The position numbers and the translations under genes are program-made. Below are positions 11,601-26,600 of a DNA stretch of 64,000 nt, piece by piece (within the stretch, counting starts at the first letter, position 1; each line of letters starts with the position of its first letter). Source of the stretch: Centropus unirufus (Eukaryota; Chordata; Aves; Cuculiformes; Centropidae); NCBI GenBank assembly GCA_013397695.1, contig VYZI01000236.1:283611-347610 (forward strand), in the 5' to 3' direction. The notes beneath the pieces were generated by a model. It made no database searches and had not been told where the DNA came from. It worked only from the letters and a program-made list of their open reading frames with translations.

Positions 11601-14600
11601 TCTTCCCTTATTCTTCAGTTTATTCATTTCTTGGGATAGATATTTAAAGTAATGTTTTATCTTCCCTCAAGAGCCCTGTTCCACACATCAGGACTCTCAG
11701 TGGCATTGGAAGAGGAGATGATGGGCCAAATAGGGATCAAAGTATCAGAACATTGTAGGACTCAGTGTTTTCTTTCTACTAGTTATTTTCTGCCTAGGTA
11801 GTGGAGAGAGGCTAGGGACACCCCAGTTCTGGACCTGTGCCTGGGGAGCCTGTTCGCCATTTACTGAGAGAGGTTGTAACCCTAGAGAGCTGACATGCTA
11901 AATTCACCAACAAAGCCTGCCGAGATTTCAAGCTTTGACTCCCTGCTGAAAGATTTTGTTCTTCATAGGAGGCATTTAAACCAACTGAGTTGGGAAAAAC
12001 AGTTAAATCGGGAACCTGAAGCCTTTCACTACTCAGTAACTTTTGCGACAGGGTGGTTAAGAAAGGGTGGTGAGGTTGGGCCCATCTGATAGATGACTCA
12101 ACTTCAGCAGGTGTTTGAACTCTTCGATAACAACAGGCAGACCAAGAGCAAGGAGGCTTCTGATATGTGTAACATTAATCCCATCTCCTTGTTCCTCATA
12201 CACAAGAAAGCAAGAAATAGGTAATGAGAAGGCTCTTCTCTATGGCTCAGTTCTAGTAATAATTTTCAGTGTTCAAAGTATGAGTGGCTCTAAGTTAATT
12301 TTTTCTGTACAATCTGAGACCAGTCTAACTAAGAGTAGGGAGGGAATAATTAAAGAGCCACAAGGCCTTCCTCTCAACCTGGCTAATGGTGTAAAACTCG
12401 GGCAGAAGGTGTGAGGTCAGCTTTCTGTTAGATTCAACAATGTCTCTCTGCTGCTGCACCAGAGCTTGAAGGCACTGCAAACTACTAGATGAAGCTGCTA
12501 GGTCTCTGTAGGCATCTATTCTGAAGCATGATTTGAGCATAACCTCAAGAAAACAGAAATTATCATGATTAAGCATCTTGTTTTCCAGTACTTCTCTGAA
12601 GCATTGATGCTTATCTCTTGTAGGCCGACATGATGCTGACCTCAAATCACTACTTCTCATGTACAGCTGTGTTGCTCCATCTTAAGCTCATTTTCTGTAG
12701 AAGAGCTTATATTAAATATTTTCTCATGCATGTTGAATACAAGATTTTTGAAATGTGATTAGAAAGATTTTTATCTGGATGTGATTGTCAACGATGCCCT
12801 TTCAAAGGAGCAAGGTATAAAGATGAGTGGTATCTTAACCTGGGTTTTGTTCGTTTTCTCTTTGTGAGGAAGATGGAAAGCTGACAACTATAGCCAGTTC
12901 TGGGGAATGACAGTGGGAGAAGGTTTCAAAAAGCGCCTGGGCACCTTCCCTCCATCTCATTCCTTGCTGAATATGAGAGAATCTTCAGTAAGTATCATGT
13001 ACAATGTTATTTTTTACATAAATTCATCTCTTGGAAAAAAAGTGTGGGCAATTCTAAGATTATGGCTCAGAGATTTGACCCTAAGTGCTTCCATGTGGAA
13101 CATGAAGATCCCAGAATAGTTCTCTTAGCTATAAACTGTGTGGCCCTATTGAAGAAAATCAGACAAGCAGGAGGAAAAGCAAATGCTGACCTTTGGGAAG
13201 CTGAGCACCTATATTAACTTATATTTGTAGATAACTGGTGTTTGAAATCTTTACTTTTCTAGGATGGTTCCATCCTATGCTCTCCACTTGTTAATCATTG
13301 CACACATAGGTGTAGCCATAAAAAAAAATCTGGGTATAGTTCATCGAGGACAAGTGACACTAAACAGCAATCTCGAAAGAGGCTCTGAATGCTGATGGAA
13401 TAAAGCAATATAAACATGCATCAGGAGGATGGTGTTTTGGCCAAATGGAAAGAAAAATGATGGGAAGCTTGGAAAAATTGAGAAGAATCTTGATTACCAT
13501 ACTCCTAAACCTCTTGGCCATGGGTATTTTCATGGCCGCTAAATTAAATTTCCTGTAAAAAAACTGTGCTCAAATAAATTGTGCAGCAAAGCAAATATAT
13601 TTTATGTTATGTAGGTGGGTTAAGTAATTAAAGAAGAAATGCCTATTATTGAATCTTGAATTTATTTTCTAGTGCTTTGAATCACTTGCTTAGCTTTTTT
13701 CATAGAAGATACAGAATTATTTAAATCATAGACTAAAAAAAAAATCTAAGTTCTGCACCGTAGTGAAATTAGAAATATATAATGTTTTTATTTTTGGCTT
13801 CTGTGTAGTTCAGGCAAGGGATGCCATTTGATTATCTATTTAAAGTGAATTGTTCATGCATGTTGTATGTGTGTATGGCAGCAGAGTTTCCACATGAGAG
13901 AAGGCCTTGTAGGGACAGTGGTGCAGAGCTACCCCTTGACAGAGAATTTGGGAAAGAGTGAGGGTCCTGTGCTTCTGCAACAGTTTTAACAGTCCTAACC
14001 CCTTTCTTGATGCAGATTGGTTATTTTCCCAGAGAAAATCAGCTCGTGGCACCAGTGTGGTGAGGTTGTGGCCTAGATTGACCAGCTTGCTCAAAATTAC
14101 ACTATGGAGGGCTGTCAGGAATTAACCTTTGGAGTTTCGCCTCATAGGATTTGCTGGACTACTCTTTGCAGCCTAAGAAGGATCCATTTCAGTTGAAGAT
14201 GGCAACTTAAGATGATGACAGATATATATTTAGCAGGTGTTGAAGCTCAGAACAGTGAGTCCGATTTGTTATTGTAGCTGGGTTTTTTTCCTTGAGGAAT
14301 AAAATGTGGTCCTTATACAGCAGAATCTAAAAGTACATATCATGTACCTAGCTCAGAGGATGACATCTACATTACTAGGCAGCCGGCCATGTGAGACAAA
14401 TCCCACCTAGAGGAACAAGAGATGGAAGATTACGAGAAATTATGGTATTTGCTCTTTTCCATTCAGTTTGGGGTAGCTGGTCACTCAGATGTCCTACATT
14501 ATGTCCAGCCTGTTGAATCATTATTATTAAATTTCCTGTAGCTTTTTTAGCTGTTAAACTACTTATTGCCTCTCTCCACTGATACATTTCTCAGGCATAC

Positions 14601-17600
14601 TTTCCTTATCGGTTATCTTTTGCAAAAGATGTGAGCCCCACCCCCATTACCTGTAGCACTGCCAGCCACACAGGGAGCTTCAGTGGAGTTTTATTCAGAA
14701 ATCCACTCTGCACAATCTTGGGTTTAGCCCTCAGGAAGTCCTACGTGTTGCTGGAAGCACAAGCTTTTCACAGGATTCTAAGAAATCTTTCTTTTTACTT
14801 ACAAAAGCTATAAGTATAAAATAATAATCTCTGTATGACTTTCTCAGCTTTGGAAGAATTCTTTGAGCTTGCAGGAAATTCCTCTGATTTCTGCATGAGC
14901 CCATCTCCTACCTAAAGCTTTTCTTCAGAATTGCTAGGACTTTCTTGCTCTTACCCAGTATTTTCTGTCTTAGCTAGTATTGATGTAAAAATATTATACT
15001 CTGAAGCTTCCTGTGAAGCTCCAAATCTCCCTGATTCTGTCCCCTTCTATAGTTTTCTAGAAGAATATAATCTCTATAGTGTCCTTGTTCTGCCTTGAGA
15101 AATTTCCTGCCTGCCACATTTTAATACTTCACAAAAACATACCAAAAAAATGGTTCAGTCATAGTCAGCTCCATATCTCAGGTCACTTTTCAATCCAACA
15201 ATTTTATATTTTGGATTGAACTCACCAGGGGTAGATTGACACATTCTGCCAGTTCACAAACCGACACTCTGGAGTTAACTTCCAGGCACTTCTTAAGATA
15301 AATCTTAAGTTTTCAGAGAGAGTTGCCCCTGCTTTACCTTCCATGAAGAATTTTCTGTAACTGATATTTTGGGAAGCAAACTAACACATTTACTAACACA
15401 TTAAGTCCTGAGTGATAAAATACATGAGTTTTTATAACAGTGTTTCCACAGCTTGGAAGAGAGTAAAAATATATGAATGATGAAATTCAGGAACAATGAA
15501 TTCTTAATATTTTTCAGAGACTTTCTCCTTAATGGCTTGACCTTTAAACAACTTTGTTGAGTACTAATTCACCTGAAGGCCATGGTACTCGTTACTTACT
15601 GTGGACAAATTGGCACTGCTTAAATATTCATGCATTCTCTGGGATTATTACAGCTTTTCCCACTTTGCAAGAGGGAAAACTGCAAGTAATTTGCACAAAG
15701 TCATATATTTAGTTATTAAAATTTCTATAAATAACATTCAGGAGTTTCTGGCTATACCTTGTGCTGACCTGATCAAAATAGTCTAGCTTTGCTAATGTGG
15801 AAAGGAAAGCATAGATACCTATTCAATAAATACAACTCCGTTGGTTTTTGGTTTTTGTTACTTTAAATAAAACTCATTTCTTCAGCCCACTACTGGTCTA
15901 CTATTTAGGTAGTAAGCGGCAGTTTCTGGTACCTAAGGGCATGCTACTCTTCTTACTTTCTTCAGTCTTTTGGGGATCCTTGATAAAAGCATTTTTGTGC
16001 AGAAGGGTATTCTTGCTCAGTTGCATAGAAAACAAAGATTGAGGAATATAAAGCTCTTCCATGTTAATGAATTTATATCTATGGCAGAAACAGAGTTCTC
16101 AGCAGTGGTAAAATTTTGGTTGTGAAGTAGAAGCTTTTTAGTTGTTTCTTTGACTGACATATCCAACTACAATTGTATCTCCACAAAATTACTTCGATGA
16201 GGGCATTTTTATATGTAGAAGGGTGGCACATTAGGATACCTAATAAACAATGACATAGAATATGAGAAATAACTCTGAACTGAGGATGGCTCAGCTGCAG
16301 AGTATGAACATAGGCCAGCTCCAAGAAAACTGGCAATCCTGATGCTCCCAATAGTGTCCAGTGTCTTACCAGAGAAGGTACTTTCGAAGAGTTTACTCAC
16401 TGAAGGAGGTGACGTAATCATTCTTGAAGTCCTATGTAGCATAAAAAGAACTTGCCAGGCCTTTAAGACACATTGTCATACGTTTGGTGATGTTCTGTAA
16501 GTACATGTTCTGGCAAGAGGATAGTTGCAATGGTGGGGTCTGCACCTGCTGACAAAAAGGTCACCCAAGTGCTGTCTTACAAGAATATGTAATTTAGTTA
16601 TAAGGTACTGTTTTGGATTAAGTAGCAAAGAACTCTGACAATGTAAAAGTATTAAAAGTACATGTTTCACAGCAAAAAACTCAGTAGTTGCAGATCTCCA
16701 TCTTGCAAATTGAAGGTCACGCACTTTGTGCATTTCACAAGTGAAAATTTTTCCTACATTCAAAAATCTATTGCTTTCCATCAGAAAAACGATTTCCACA
16801 TTTGAAAATTCAGTAATCTTGAGCCTTCTTTTTCTCTGATGGACTAAATTTTCTGAATAAGTCATAACTGAAGTATGAGTGTTCTTTTATAACCCTTACC
16901 TTGCTTTGTCCAAACTGCTATCTTGACTGCAGAGAATACACATGAGGGTGTAAAAATCAATTATCTGTCATTTCTCTGATTGCATTGTGCTGTCTGGTGC
17001 TAGTCCATGGAGCATACATAGAGAAACAATTGTCTAGACTTAATATCTGTCATAGAACAGCAGTGATTCTCAATACCAGGAGCATTTTCTCAGGCAAAAA
17101 AAGCTAGTATTTCAGGATACAGGTCAGTCCTGCATTTCTAAATTACGAGACTGAGGGTTAATGAGGGATTTGCTCTGGGGTTTACAATACGATGCTATTA
17201 AATACATTGGCAGGAGCTTAGGAATACAAAAAGTAGCACACTGTCTCAGACCAAAGATCTATTTAGAGTTTTGCTTTCCTCAGCTGCCTCATTTGTGGCA
17301 TTGTAAGCAGTCATTGTCCACATAATTGTGCTAAACAACCTTTGCCAAATTTTAGTTTTTTATTGCTTGAGTGTAAGTATTCTTATCATCAAAAAATCCG
17401 TCTGTCTGAGACTTCACCTGTATGATTCACATTCAGTGTAAAACCTGTGTTTGTTCTTGCTCATTAGTAGTGAACATGACAATCTAGCAAGATATTCTGT
17501 CAATTAGTTGTTGATTTCTCTGTGTCATTTGGGCTTGTAAGTCTCTTGTATCTAAGAAGCTTTTGAAAAAGCAGTCTTTTGAAAGTGATTAATTGAAATA

Positions 17601-20600
17601 TTGACAGTATTTTTTTAGCAAGATTTAAAAGATTACTGACGTTACAGATGGAGGAAAAATTTTCAAGATCACTTAAGTAACTTAACAGTTTGCAGCATAC
17701 TTTAATTGGTTCTTAGAACTTGCATTCTACAACTAACATAGTGAACCTAGAAACACTTGAGTGTTACTGGGTCTGGGCTTGTGTACCAATCTCTTTCTTT
17801 GGGCTGTGTCCCTAATGCCAGACACAGACTTGAGGTACAAGCTTCTTTTCTCCTTACCCATTTCTCAACCATGGGTTTTCTGTGGGAAATCCAGGTGTAC
17901 AAAGCTGGATGGAGGCACCACTGTTTCTCAATGTAAGCAACATAGTGATGTGGATACAACCAAAGTAGTAAAGTTCACTTCTAAAAAGAGTCCTGAAATA
18001 GCTTGAAAAAACTGGCCTCAGATGTTTAAATCATCTTAGGAAAAGTTATGTAGTCTTGTAAGTAACATAAGTCATTTAGACAAAAGGTGCAGTGAGAGCA
18101 ACCAGAATTAGAAGACCAAGTCAACTGAAGGAAAATTAAAGAACTTGAACAGGATAGAAGGCATTGAGCTTTGATGTATGCCCCTGCTTATGAGAAAGAA
18201 GAATCAGGGAATGTTTTTCTTATGAACAAATTATCACATTTTGCATATTGAATTTTCCTCTGCAAATATATTATCAAGAATTGTTTGAGTCAAACTGATA
18301 GGCTGGATGGACTAATTCTGCAATTCTGTTGCATTCTGATTTATCTGATCAGCATCAGCAATCATTCCATACAGTTCAACAGTAAAAAAAAGAGTCAATA
18401 TTTTTGATAGGAATCTACTCTGTGTTCAACTTAGCAGTTGTACCAGATGGTTGTTGCAAATGTAGATATTTGTGCGAAGTTTGGAAGACATAAATTAAAT
18501 ATGAGGAAGAGGCCAAGAACGGCTGTCTAAATGGCTTTAGTGAGCAGAGCAAAAATTCATATCAACTCAACATCAGATTGCAAAGCATAAATAAAATTAC
18601 TGATTTTTCCTTCTGGAATGAGAATAAGAGCTAGAGATGGAAAAATGTCTGTGTAAAATGCAAATCAGCAATGATACAACATACTGACACCTCCCCCATG
18701 GTAATTAAAATTTTCTCCTTACAGCTGTGTGTCAATGAGAATAGGGTAAGAGGTACCCAACTTCACTGCTAAAAGCAGAAAAAGGCTTTTCTTTAAAAAA
18801 ATTCCAATTGGGTCATAATTAACATGTTTGAAATAAAAAAAGCAGAGAGAAACCGGGAAGATTATTCAGATTGACAGTAGTGGTGGACCAGAATTCCCAG
18901 CTTTCAGGGCGTCCACAGCACCTAGCTACAGGGTAACCACCACGGCAATGCTTGGAAAGCCACAGGTACCAGTGCTTTAGGTTTCTTCAGTGTAAAAATT
19001 AAGAATTTTATTGACAAAAGAAGGATCAAATATAAGAGAAAGTTAGGAATTGAAACATATACAGATCTCCTACATTTTGTTTTAGGGAAACTCACTTCCA
19101 GAAGAAAAATTTCCTGAATTCTTTGCAGCCACTTATGCGTGGCCTGATTGGATTCATGATCCTTTAGATCAACGAAACTGTGGAGCATCGTGGGCTTTTT
19201 CAACTGCAAGTAATATATTTTTTCTCCTTTTAAAATGGTCTCTGATGTTAGATGTTTGCTGAAAATTTGTCATAATTTGTATTGAAGTAATTTCAGCTTG
19301 CTGTTCATTTTTTTTTCAGCAAATAGGAGCATCTAAAATTGCTATGGCTTTCCCGCTGTCTTGTTGCAAAGTCTAAAAAAGTCAATCTAAGCTGTAGAAA
19401 TTTGTTTGCTTTTCATAACTTTGCATAATATGGGGAGCTCTTTGGCAAGAGAAAGTAGAAAATTAATTAACTAATGCACTTTATCATTACTGGTAGAGTG
19501 ACTTTTAAAAAAATCTTCATGTCTTGCACAAACACATGCTTTACTTGAAAGATTTGACAGATTTTTTTTATGAATGTATATATTTATAAATTTGTTCTTA
19601 ACCAACTCTTACTTTTCAAATACATTAAGTATAATTTTTTTTTCTAATTTTATTAAAAGAAAACCCTAAATCTGCCCAGACAATTGTGGAAGGAAATATT
19701 TTCAAATTCTGTAAGCAAAGACATATCAGTAATGTAATTCAACCTTCTGTGCTGTGTTACAATCTCTGGTGTCATGATAAATGGGCACAAGTGTTTGTGC
19801 CACTTTCTCCAAAGAAGCTACAGCGATCAGTTGTGTCCATTTTTCTTATGCTGCAATAAATCTCCGTACATGTTTGGATATATTAATATACAGAAAAAAA
19901 CCCCATCAACTATTTCTTTAAAACACTGCAGGAAGAGAAGGAAAGCAACATTTAGGCCAGTTAATCCCAGCTCCCTGCTAGTGCCAGACTGAACCTGTTC
20001 TATTACCACTATGTCTTGTCCAGTGCAGGTATAAAAGAGAAAAGCAAGGGAACTTTTTACAACTTTCTTGAAAGATTACTCCAGAGATGAATAGTGCTCA
20101 CTGAGGGAAAGATTTGCCAGGTGTTCAGCCTAAATTTTCACTTTCATAAGTGAATCGCTTGATTTTAATTCATATAATTATTTTCAATGCTAATTGTGAG
20201 TTGCCTTTCCATGTCGTTTAGGAGCATCTAACATTTTAAATCTGAATTTTCAATCCTTCTTTGTAAGATTAATGATTAATGTTGCTTAATGAACAGATAA
20301 GCACTGCTGTATCATCTTTTTCTTATCATGAGCAATTTCTATAATTATTCCAGAATTCTTCAGTTAAAAGCTCTTACCCTTATCAAAATAAATCCATTAT
20401 CACATGACACCTCCCAGAAGTACAAACACAAACCGCAATCATTATCAGCTGCCATCAGTAGATTCAGTCTTCTGAAGTCTTCTCAAAGTTCACTGGAGTT
20501 AAGGTTGATTTTGATGGAGCTTTATATTTCAAGGGATATTTTTATTTTACTTTCAGTTTCAAAATAAAGGGCTAACAAGAATAAAAATAATTTAAGCACA

Positions 20601-23600
20601 AGTAATGATTGGGAATAGGGCTTCATACTTGTTGCATTTTCACTGACTGAGGAAAGGAGAAGTGGTTTAATTCCACTTACAACTTAGTTAACTGTGCCTT
20701 TAAATTAGGGCATGAACATACTAGTACTTAAAGTTATGACTATCTAATAGAGTTCAGACATCTAAAGTGTCTATCTCAGGAGATTTTTTTTTGTGATAAT
20801 GGAAAGAAGTCTAATGTAAGTCTAATGTCAATGTAAGTCTACATTGACACAGAACTGTGACCATTTTCAAATATTCTTTCCAGTAAAACCAATACATACT
20901 TTCAGTCTTGAATTTTCTTTTTTGTAGAACTGTTCATTTTTCCTTTTTAATATTTTCTCAAATAAAGGTAGGAAGTGTAGAAAATAAAGAAAAAATTCAT
21001 CTGCAGAGAGATTGGGGAGTATTTGCAGTTTCTGCTGAAGTAACCCAGCAATAGGTATTTACAAATGTGGTAGAGACTATTAGGTTAAACTATGTAAATG
21101 ACTCATTTGATGTTTAGATATGTGGGACTTGACAACCAGTAAATCTGTGGATTTATAATATCACAACAAGAATGTTTATGATGCTTTGTAGTTTCTTGAA
21201 AGTTTGAGCAGATTATATCTCTATTGCCTTTCAAAGATATCTAAACAGGCAGAAAATATTGAGGTTATATTTCAGTCCCTCTTTCACAATAACCAATGTG
21301 AAGTCATACTTTTTTTTGTTTGGATAAGAGAAAATTTGTTTTGAAACAGGTGTTGCAGCAGATAGGATAGCAATTCATTCTGAGGGTCAGATCACAGACA
21401 ACCTTTCGGCTCAGAATTTGATCTCTTGTGATACCAAGAATCAACATGGATGTAATGGTGGAAGTATTGATGGTGCTTGGAGATACCTGAAAACACACGG
21501 GTAAATATTTTATCAATCCGTTTAGATTATTTTAATTTAAACCACTTTCTTAAGTTAAAATATTGCTTGTGTTACAATGATGATCTCTGACCTTTCAAAA
21601 AAGAAGCATTTAGCTCTGTCCTGGATCATATTAACTGCATTACTTCATGAAGACTCATTCTCTCTCATTTACATGTTCTTTAAATCACTTCCATGAAGAT
21701 CAGGAACTATGAAATATTCCCAAAGAAATAAGCAAAGACTATTTTGAATGAGGACTCTTAGTGAGAAAACTCTGCAACCCCTTAACTCCCATTTAACCAT
21801 CATTACATCTAGATATTATTAGCTGTAATACAGCCAAGGAAAATGGTAGCTTTTCTAACAGCAAGACAAACAAGAAGATATTTTTTTTATGTTAAAGACT
21901 ATACCATAAATGGACTCAAAACTTGTATGATTTTTGAGATAAGGGCTCTTCATGTTAAAACACCTTGAGTAAGCAGTCAGTTGCAAGAGACTGTATTTGA
22001 ATATTTGGAAAGATCAAACATTGTGTTTCTATAAAGCAAATTGTGATCGTCTTATCCCAAGCTTGTGCCAGAATTCAACACTGTAGAAAGGACTATACTT
22101 GGATTCTTTTTCCTTCAGGACAAACTAAGCAAAGTTAACAGCTCTCAAACTCCCCATGAACAGCTAGAAGCTTTTTAAAATTGCACATAATAATTTACAG
22201 GATCAAAGAAGGATTTAGGTTAGAATGAACTTTTGAAAGTCACCTTGCCCAATATTCTGATCACAGCATGACTAACTGAAATTAGATCAGGCTGTTCTGG
22301 CCTCGAAATATTTTGAGTATCTCCAAGGGTGGCGGTTCCATAACCTTTCTTGCAGAAGGTCACCTTGTTTGACAACTCTTGTGGTCTAATATTTTTTTGT
22401 TATGTCTAATCAGCATTTTACTTGGTATGTCTTGTGACTGGTACCTTTAATTTTTCTTCAAAAAGGGTCTTGTCCTGCCCCCTCTATGACCTCTCCTTAC
22501 TTAGCTGAAAACTAATTAGATCCCCTTCTAGCCTTCACTGGGCTCAGCAAATCCCATTGCCTCACACTCTCCTTGCATATCATATGCTTCAACCCCCACA
22601 AGTGCCTTCCACTGGGCTTGCTCAGTTTGTCACTGGGGATCCCATAAATGAACTCAATAATTTAGGTGTAACCTCACCAGTATCAATTTCAGAGAATAAT
22701 CACTTTTCAAAATGTATTGGCTGTGGCCTTTCTAACACAACCCAGTATTTATTATTCATATTTGCTAAGAATGCCCACTGCTGTCCCACGTTATATTTTT
22801 TCCAATCAAGACCCCTTCTCTGTAAAATGGCTTTCTTCACTGGCAATGCCCTTTGGGTCCTGTTGCATAGCCAGTCCTGGATCAGAGGCAGGGTTTTTCT
22901 TCTGCCTTTGCTGAACTCCATGAGGGTTTCTGTCAGCTCATCTCTCTAGCTTGTTAACATTGCTCTTCATGACAGCCTGACATACTAATCACTCCCCACC
23001 ATTTTGACATCCTCCCCAAATTCAATAGAGGGTGCCTTGGGACGTATTGTCTGGGTCATTGATAGAGATGTGAAACGGTGTTGTGTTGACTCTCGAGGAG
23101 AGCCCCTGGTAAGCAGACATTGATCACTTTGATCTGCCAACCTTTCAGCATGACAATCCAGTTTGGTTACTGACACTGTAAGCAACTTATCCAGTCCAAT
23201 AAACTAGATGAACACTACAGAAAACCATGCAGAAAATGCTGCCAAAGTCGAGATAAATCATATACATTGCTTTTCTTATTCTCCATGGAGCCAGTCATTA
23301 CATCATGATCAGATCATCTCATCTTATCATCTTATCATGGTGAGGTATAATGTGCCATAATAAATCTCTGCAGTCAACTCTTTGCATCATGTGCCTGGAA
23401 ATGGCTTCTGGGAGAATTTGCAATAACCAGATCTTATGTACTGCATAATTAGATTCTGCTGTGTCTCGCACTATCAGATATTTTTTTTTTTTACTTCCTG
23501 TTCCATACCAAAATCTGTTCTCTCACTTTCATACACTCTCACTTCTTACTCTGTCTTTGATATATCTGATACTGACAGGCAGAGAGATCTCGAGTGTGCT

Positions 23601-26600
23601 GTCTGTCAAGTTTTAATTTTAGTTAAAAACAAACAAACCATGGAAAGAACAAAACAATGTCAGACACAATGTATCAGACATCATAGTTGACAGGGCAGCC
23701 TGGGAATCTAGGTGAAGACTAAAACACTGTCATTCACGAGGACACAAGTGCACCAAGCGATCATTCTGCTTTCTTCAAGCGTACAGAACAATTTCTGACC
23801 TGAAAAGGGGCTTACATGAGAATTTTCGTCAAGTATTCTTCTGTCTTGAGGTTTAAGCACTAATCAAATTTTGATCTAGGTTTTGAACAAAGACCCTTTA
23901 GGTGAATGATTTCAGTAGATAATATATAGATTTCACCCAGCAAAGGCCCCATAGCACCTCACAGGGGTAAAGGCAAAGACATCATTGACAAAGAAATTAA
24001 AGTTGTAGCTTAACATTTCAAGCAAGATTTTCTGTAACTAGAACAGGGTCCTTTTAATCAGTAGCTCATGGTCGTTAGAATGTAAGTACAATTTGGTGGA
24101 ATTTTTACTTGTCTACCATGTTAAGGACAAGAATTGTCAGTGTAGATAAGAGTTTAATTTTAATGAATATTACCTCTGTTATAAGTAATTTAAGTTCCAA
24201 TAAATCTCTGGAATGCTCCAAGAATGCCAATTAGAATTTATTATAATCAAAGCAAGTAACAGGTAGTTCAGAGACAACACGCGTGTTGGGACACCGCCAG
24301 CAACAAAGATGTGGGAGCAGCTATTTTTAGAGGAAAAGTCCTAAGAAATGTGTCAATAAGACAGCATCCTACTCTCCTATTTCCCCTAACTGTTATCCCT
24401 ATTTGGGTGAAACCACTATGAGCCCATAAAACTATGATTCTTCTTATGCCAGAAAGCTGTATTTTTTTACTCAAAGCAGTCTGATTAATAATGTAGCCTG
24501 TTCTGCACTTTAAGTATACAAGAGTTGCCTTATTTCTATAAAGAAAGCAAGGCAGGCTGAAGTTTTGTGAAGCACTTTGTTATCAACCACACAGGAGTGC
24601 ATGCTGGTATAAACAGAGTAGTAAGAAGATTGCCCCCTGATTGACCTACAGAGTACCGGTCTGAAAGTGGCGTGCAGAGCAAGCTTTCTGTCTGATGTAA
24701 GCCTGGAAGCATCCAGCCAAGGCACCTCAGCTCACTAGAGCACACCCATGAGCTGTCTTTTTGCCTCCTAAGTCCCTGCTTTAATGCTCAGCCACCTCAT
24801 GGTATTCACCAGCCTCTTGCAGGGCAGTAGTGAGAACCATCACAAGTTTTGGGGGACGAGCTAGATCTTCAATAAATGTCCACAGTCCAACACTGTTTTC
24901 TTAATCATTGATCCATCTTGTCCTCCAGGAGCCAACTCCAACATGTAGAATGTTACTGAGCTCTTACAGACTTTTGCCTGCCACCATTCGTATGACTAAT
25001 CATAGATTCTCTATCAAGGTGGTACACACAAAAATATCGCTACTTACATACTTTTATAAACAAACTTTCTAAATTCTGAATTATTTTCCTCAAGTTCAAA
25101 TGATATTTCAAATTCTCTTCCAACAGTCCCAGGCACAAATAAACACCTTAAAGAAAACATCCACATGTATGTGAGGACAAATACTGGGTCTGAACAAGCG
25201 TCCATCTATATGGAGGCAATATGTTGCCTCTGACAGTGGCTAAGAGCCAATAGTGTTAAAGAAAAAGAAATAAAAAAAAGAAGAAAAGAAGAAAAATAAT
25301 TTACCTTTTTGATTCACTGGACTGATAATTTAATCATTTTTGTAGCTAAAACCCCATAATCTGTAACTCTTTAACTTTGCCAATGAAAACAATTGAAATT
25401 TATGGCATAAAAGTCTGTTTTTTGACTTAGTTTTGTGTTTTTTGAACGAGCCCTGTTAAATACTCCTTTCTTCCTCACACTTTCCGGTGACTTTTATTTT
25501 ATGAGCTAATATATTGCAATCATTTTTTTCATTATCTCCATACCTTGCAGTAGGGAGGAAGCACATTGATTTTCTGTGTAGGCTTATAAATTTTCACAGC
25601 AGGTGTTCATTGCTGTTTTAAAGCTTCTGGTTTTCTGATTTTGGAAGTGTACTTATCTGAGGTTTTTGATTTTCAGGAAAATTGAGTGCTGGCCTAAACT
25701 ATCCCCAGTGAAGTCAATGGAAGGCTTCCATTTAAGCTCAAGGAGGTTAGGCCAGTGCTGGGACCTGACTTCAGAATCACTGAGCACCCAATTAGCAGTG
25801 AAATCTGCTATAAGTAGAGCTGTAATGCTGTTTAACTCTCACTTTTTCTCTGTCTTCCTTCATTAATTAAAGAATAAATCTGTATTCTCTTTCTAGCTAT
25901 TGCTAATTTTAGGCATTTCAGTTACATGGCATAACTTGGGAGGAATCAATGTGGTTTGAAAACATCTATTTTATCTGCTAAGGGAAATTAAAAGCTTGTA
26001 GTCTTCCAAAATGAGGAAGGAAAATTAAATTTTCGGGTAGTAAAAAAGTTACAGACTTGAATGCAAATACTGCTAATCAGGGCTTGATCTGATTTGTTCC
26101 TTGGTCTCTTAGCAGTTGCACAGTATGACAATCATATTATTGCTGTTGTTTCAGCCAACTTTCTAATAACAATCTAATGTTCCAGATTATGTCCTCCTCT
26201 CACAATTCAAACATATAGATAACAGAAAACCACAAAAATTTTCATTACATTGAATGCATATACAGGATTTCAGATGCATTTTTCCAGGAATGTATGAACA
26301 CACTGTGGAATTTTGCTGCTAGTTGTGTTTTTGTATGTGTGTGCATATACATGCACATAAATACATTCACAGCTATTTCTGTTTTTCTTCTCTGAGTCTT
26401 CTGGCAAGATCTTCTACCTGATTTTTTTTTTAATGTTTACTGTTTTGCTGGTGCTTTAGCATATACAAACTCACGTTTCAGCAAAGAGCTGTTAAATTAT
26501 GTTAATCATGACTGCAGAAACTCTAGTTAGTGAAAAGATTTGAAAGTGACTGTTAGTTCAGAATGAATCATCATGTCTGGATTACCACACAGCTCCAGTG

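Noticed and set aside
16476..16865. 129-codon minus-strand open frame in intron 4
   Set aside because: About one frame of this length is expected by chance at this base composition. No family features recognised, and it lies downstream of the stop of the antisense candidate.
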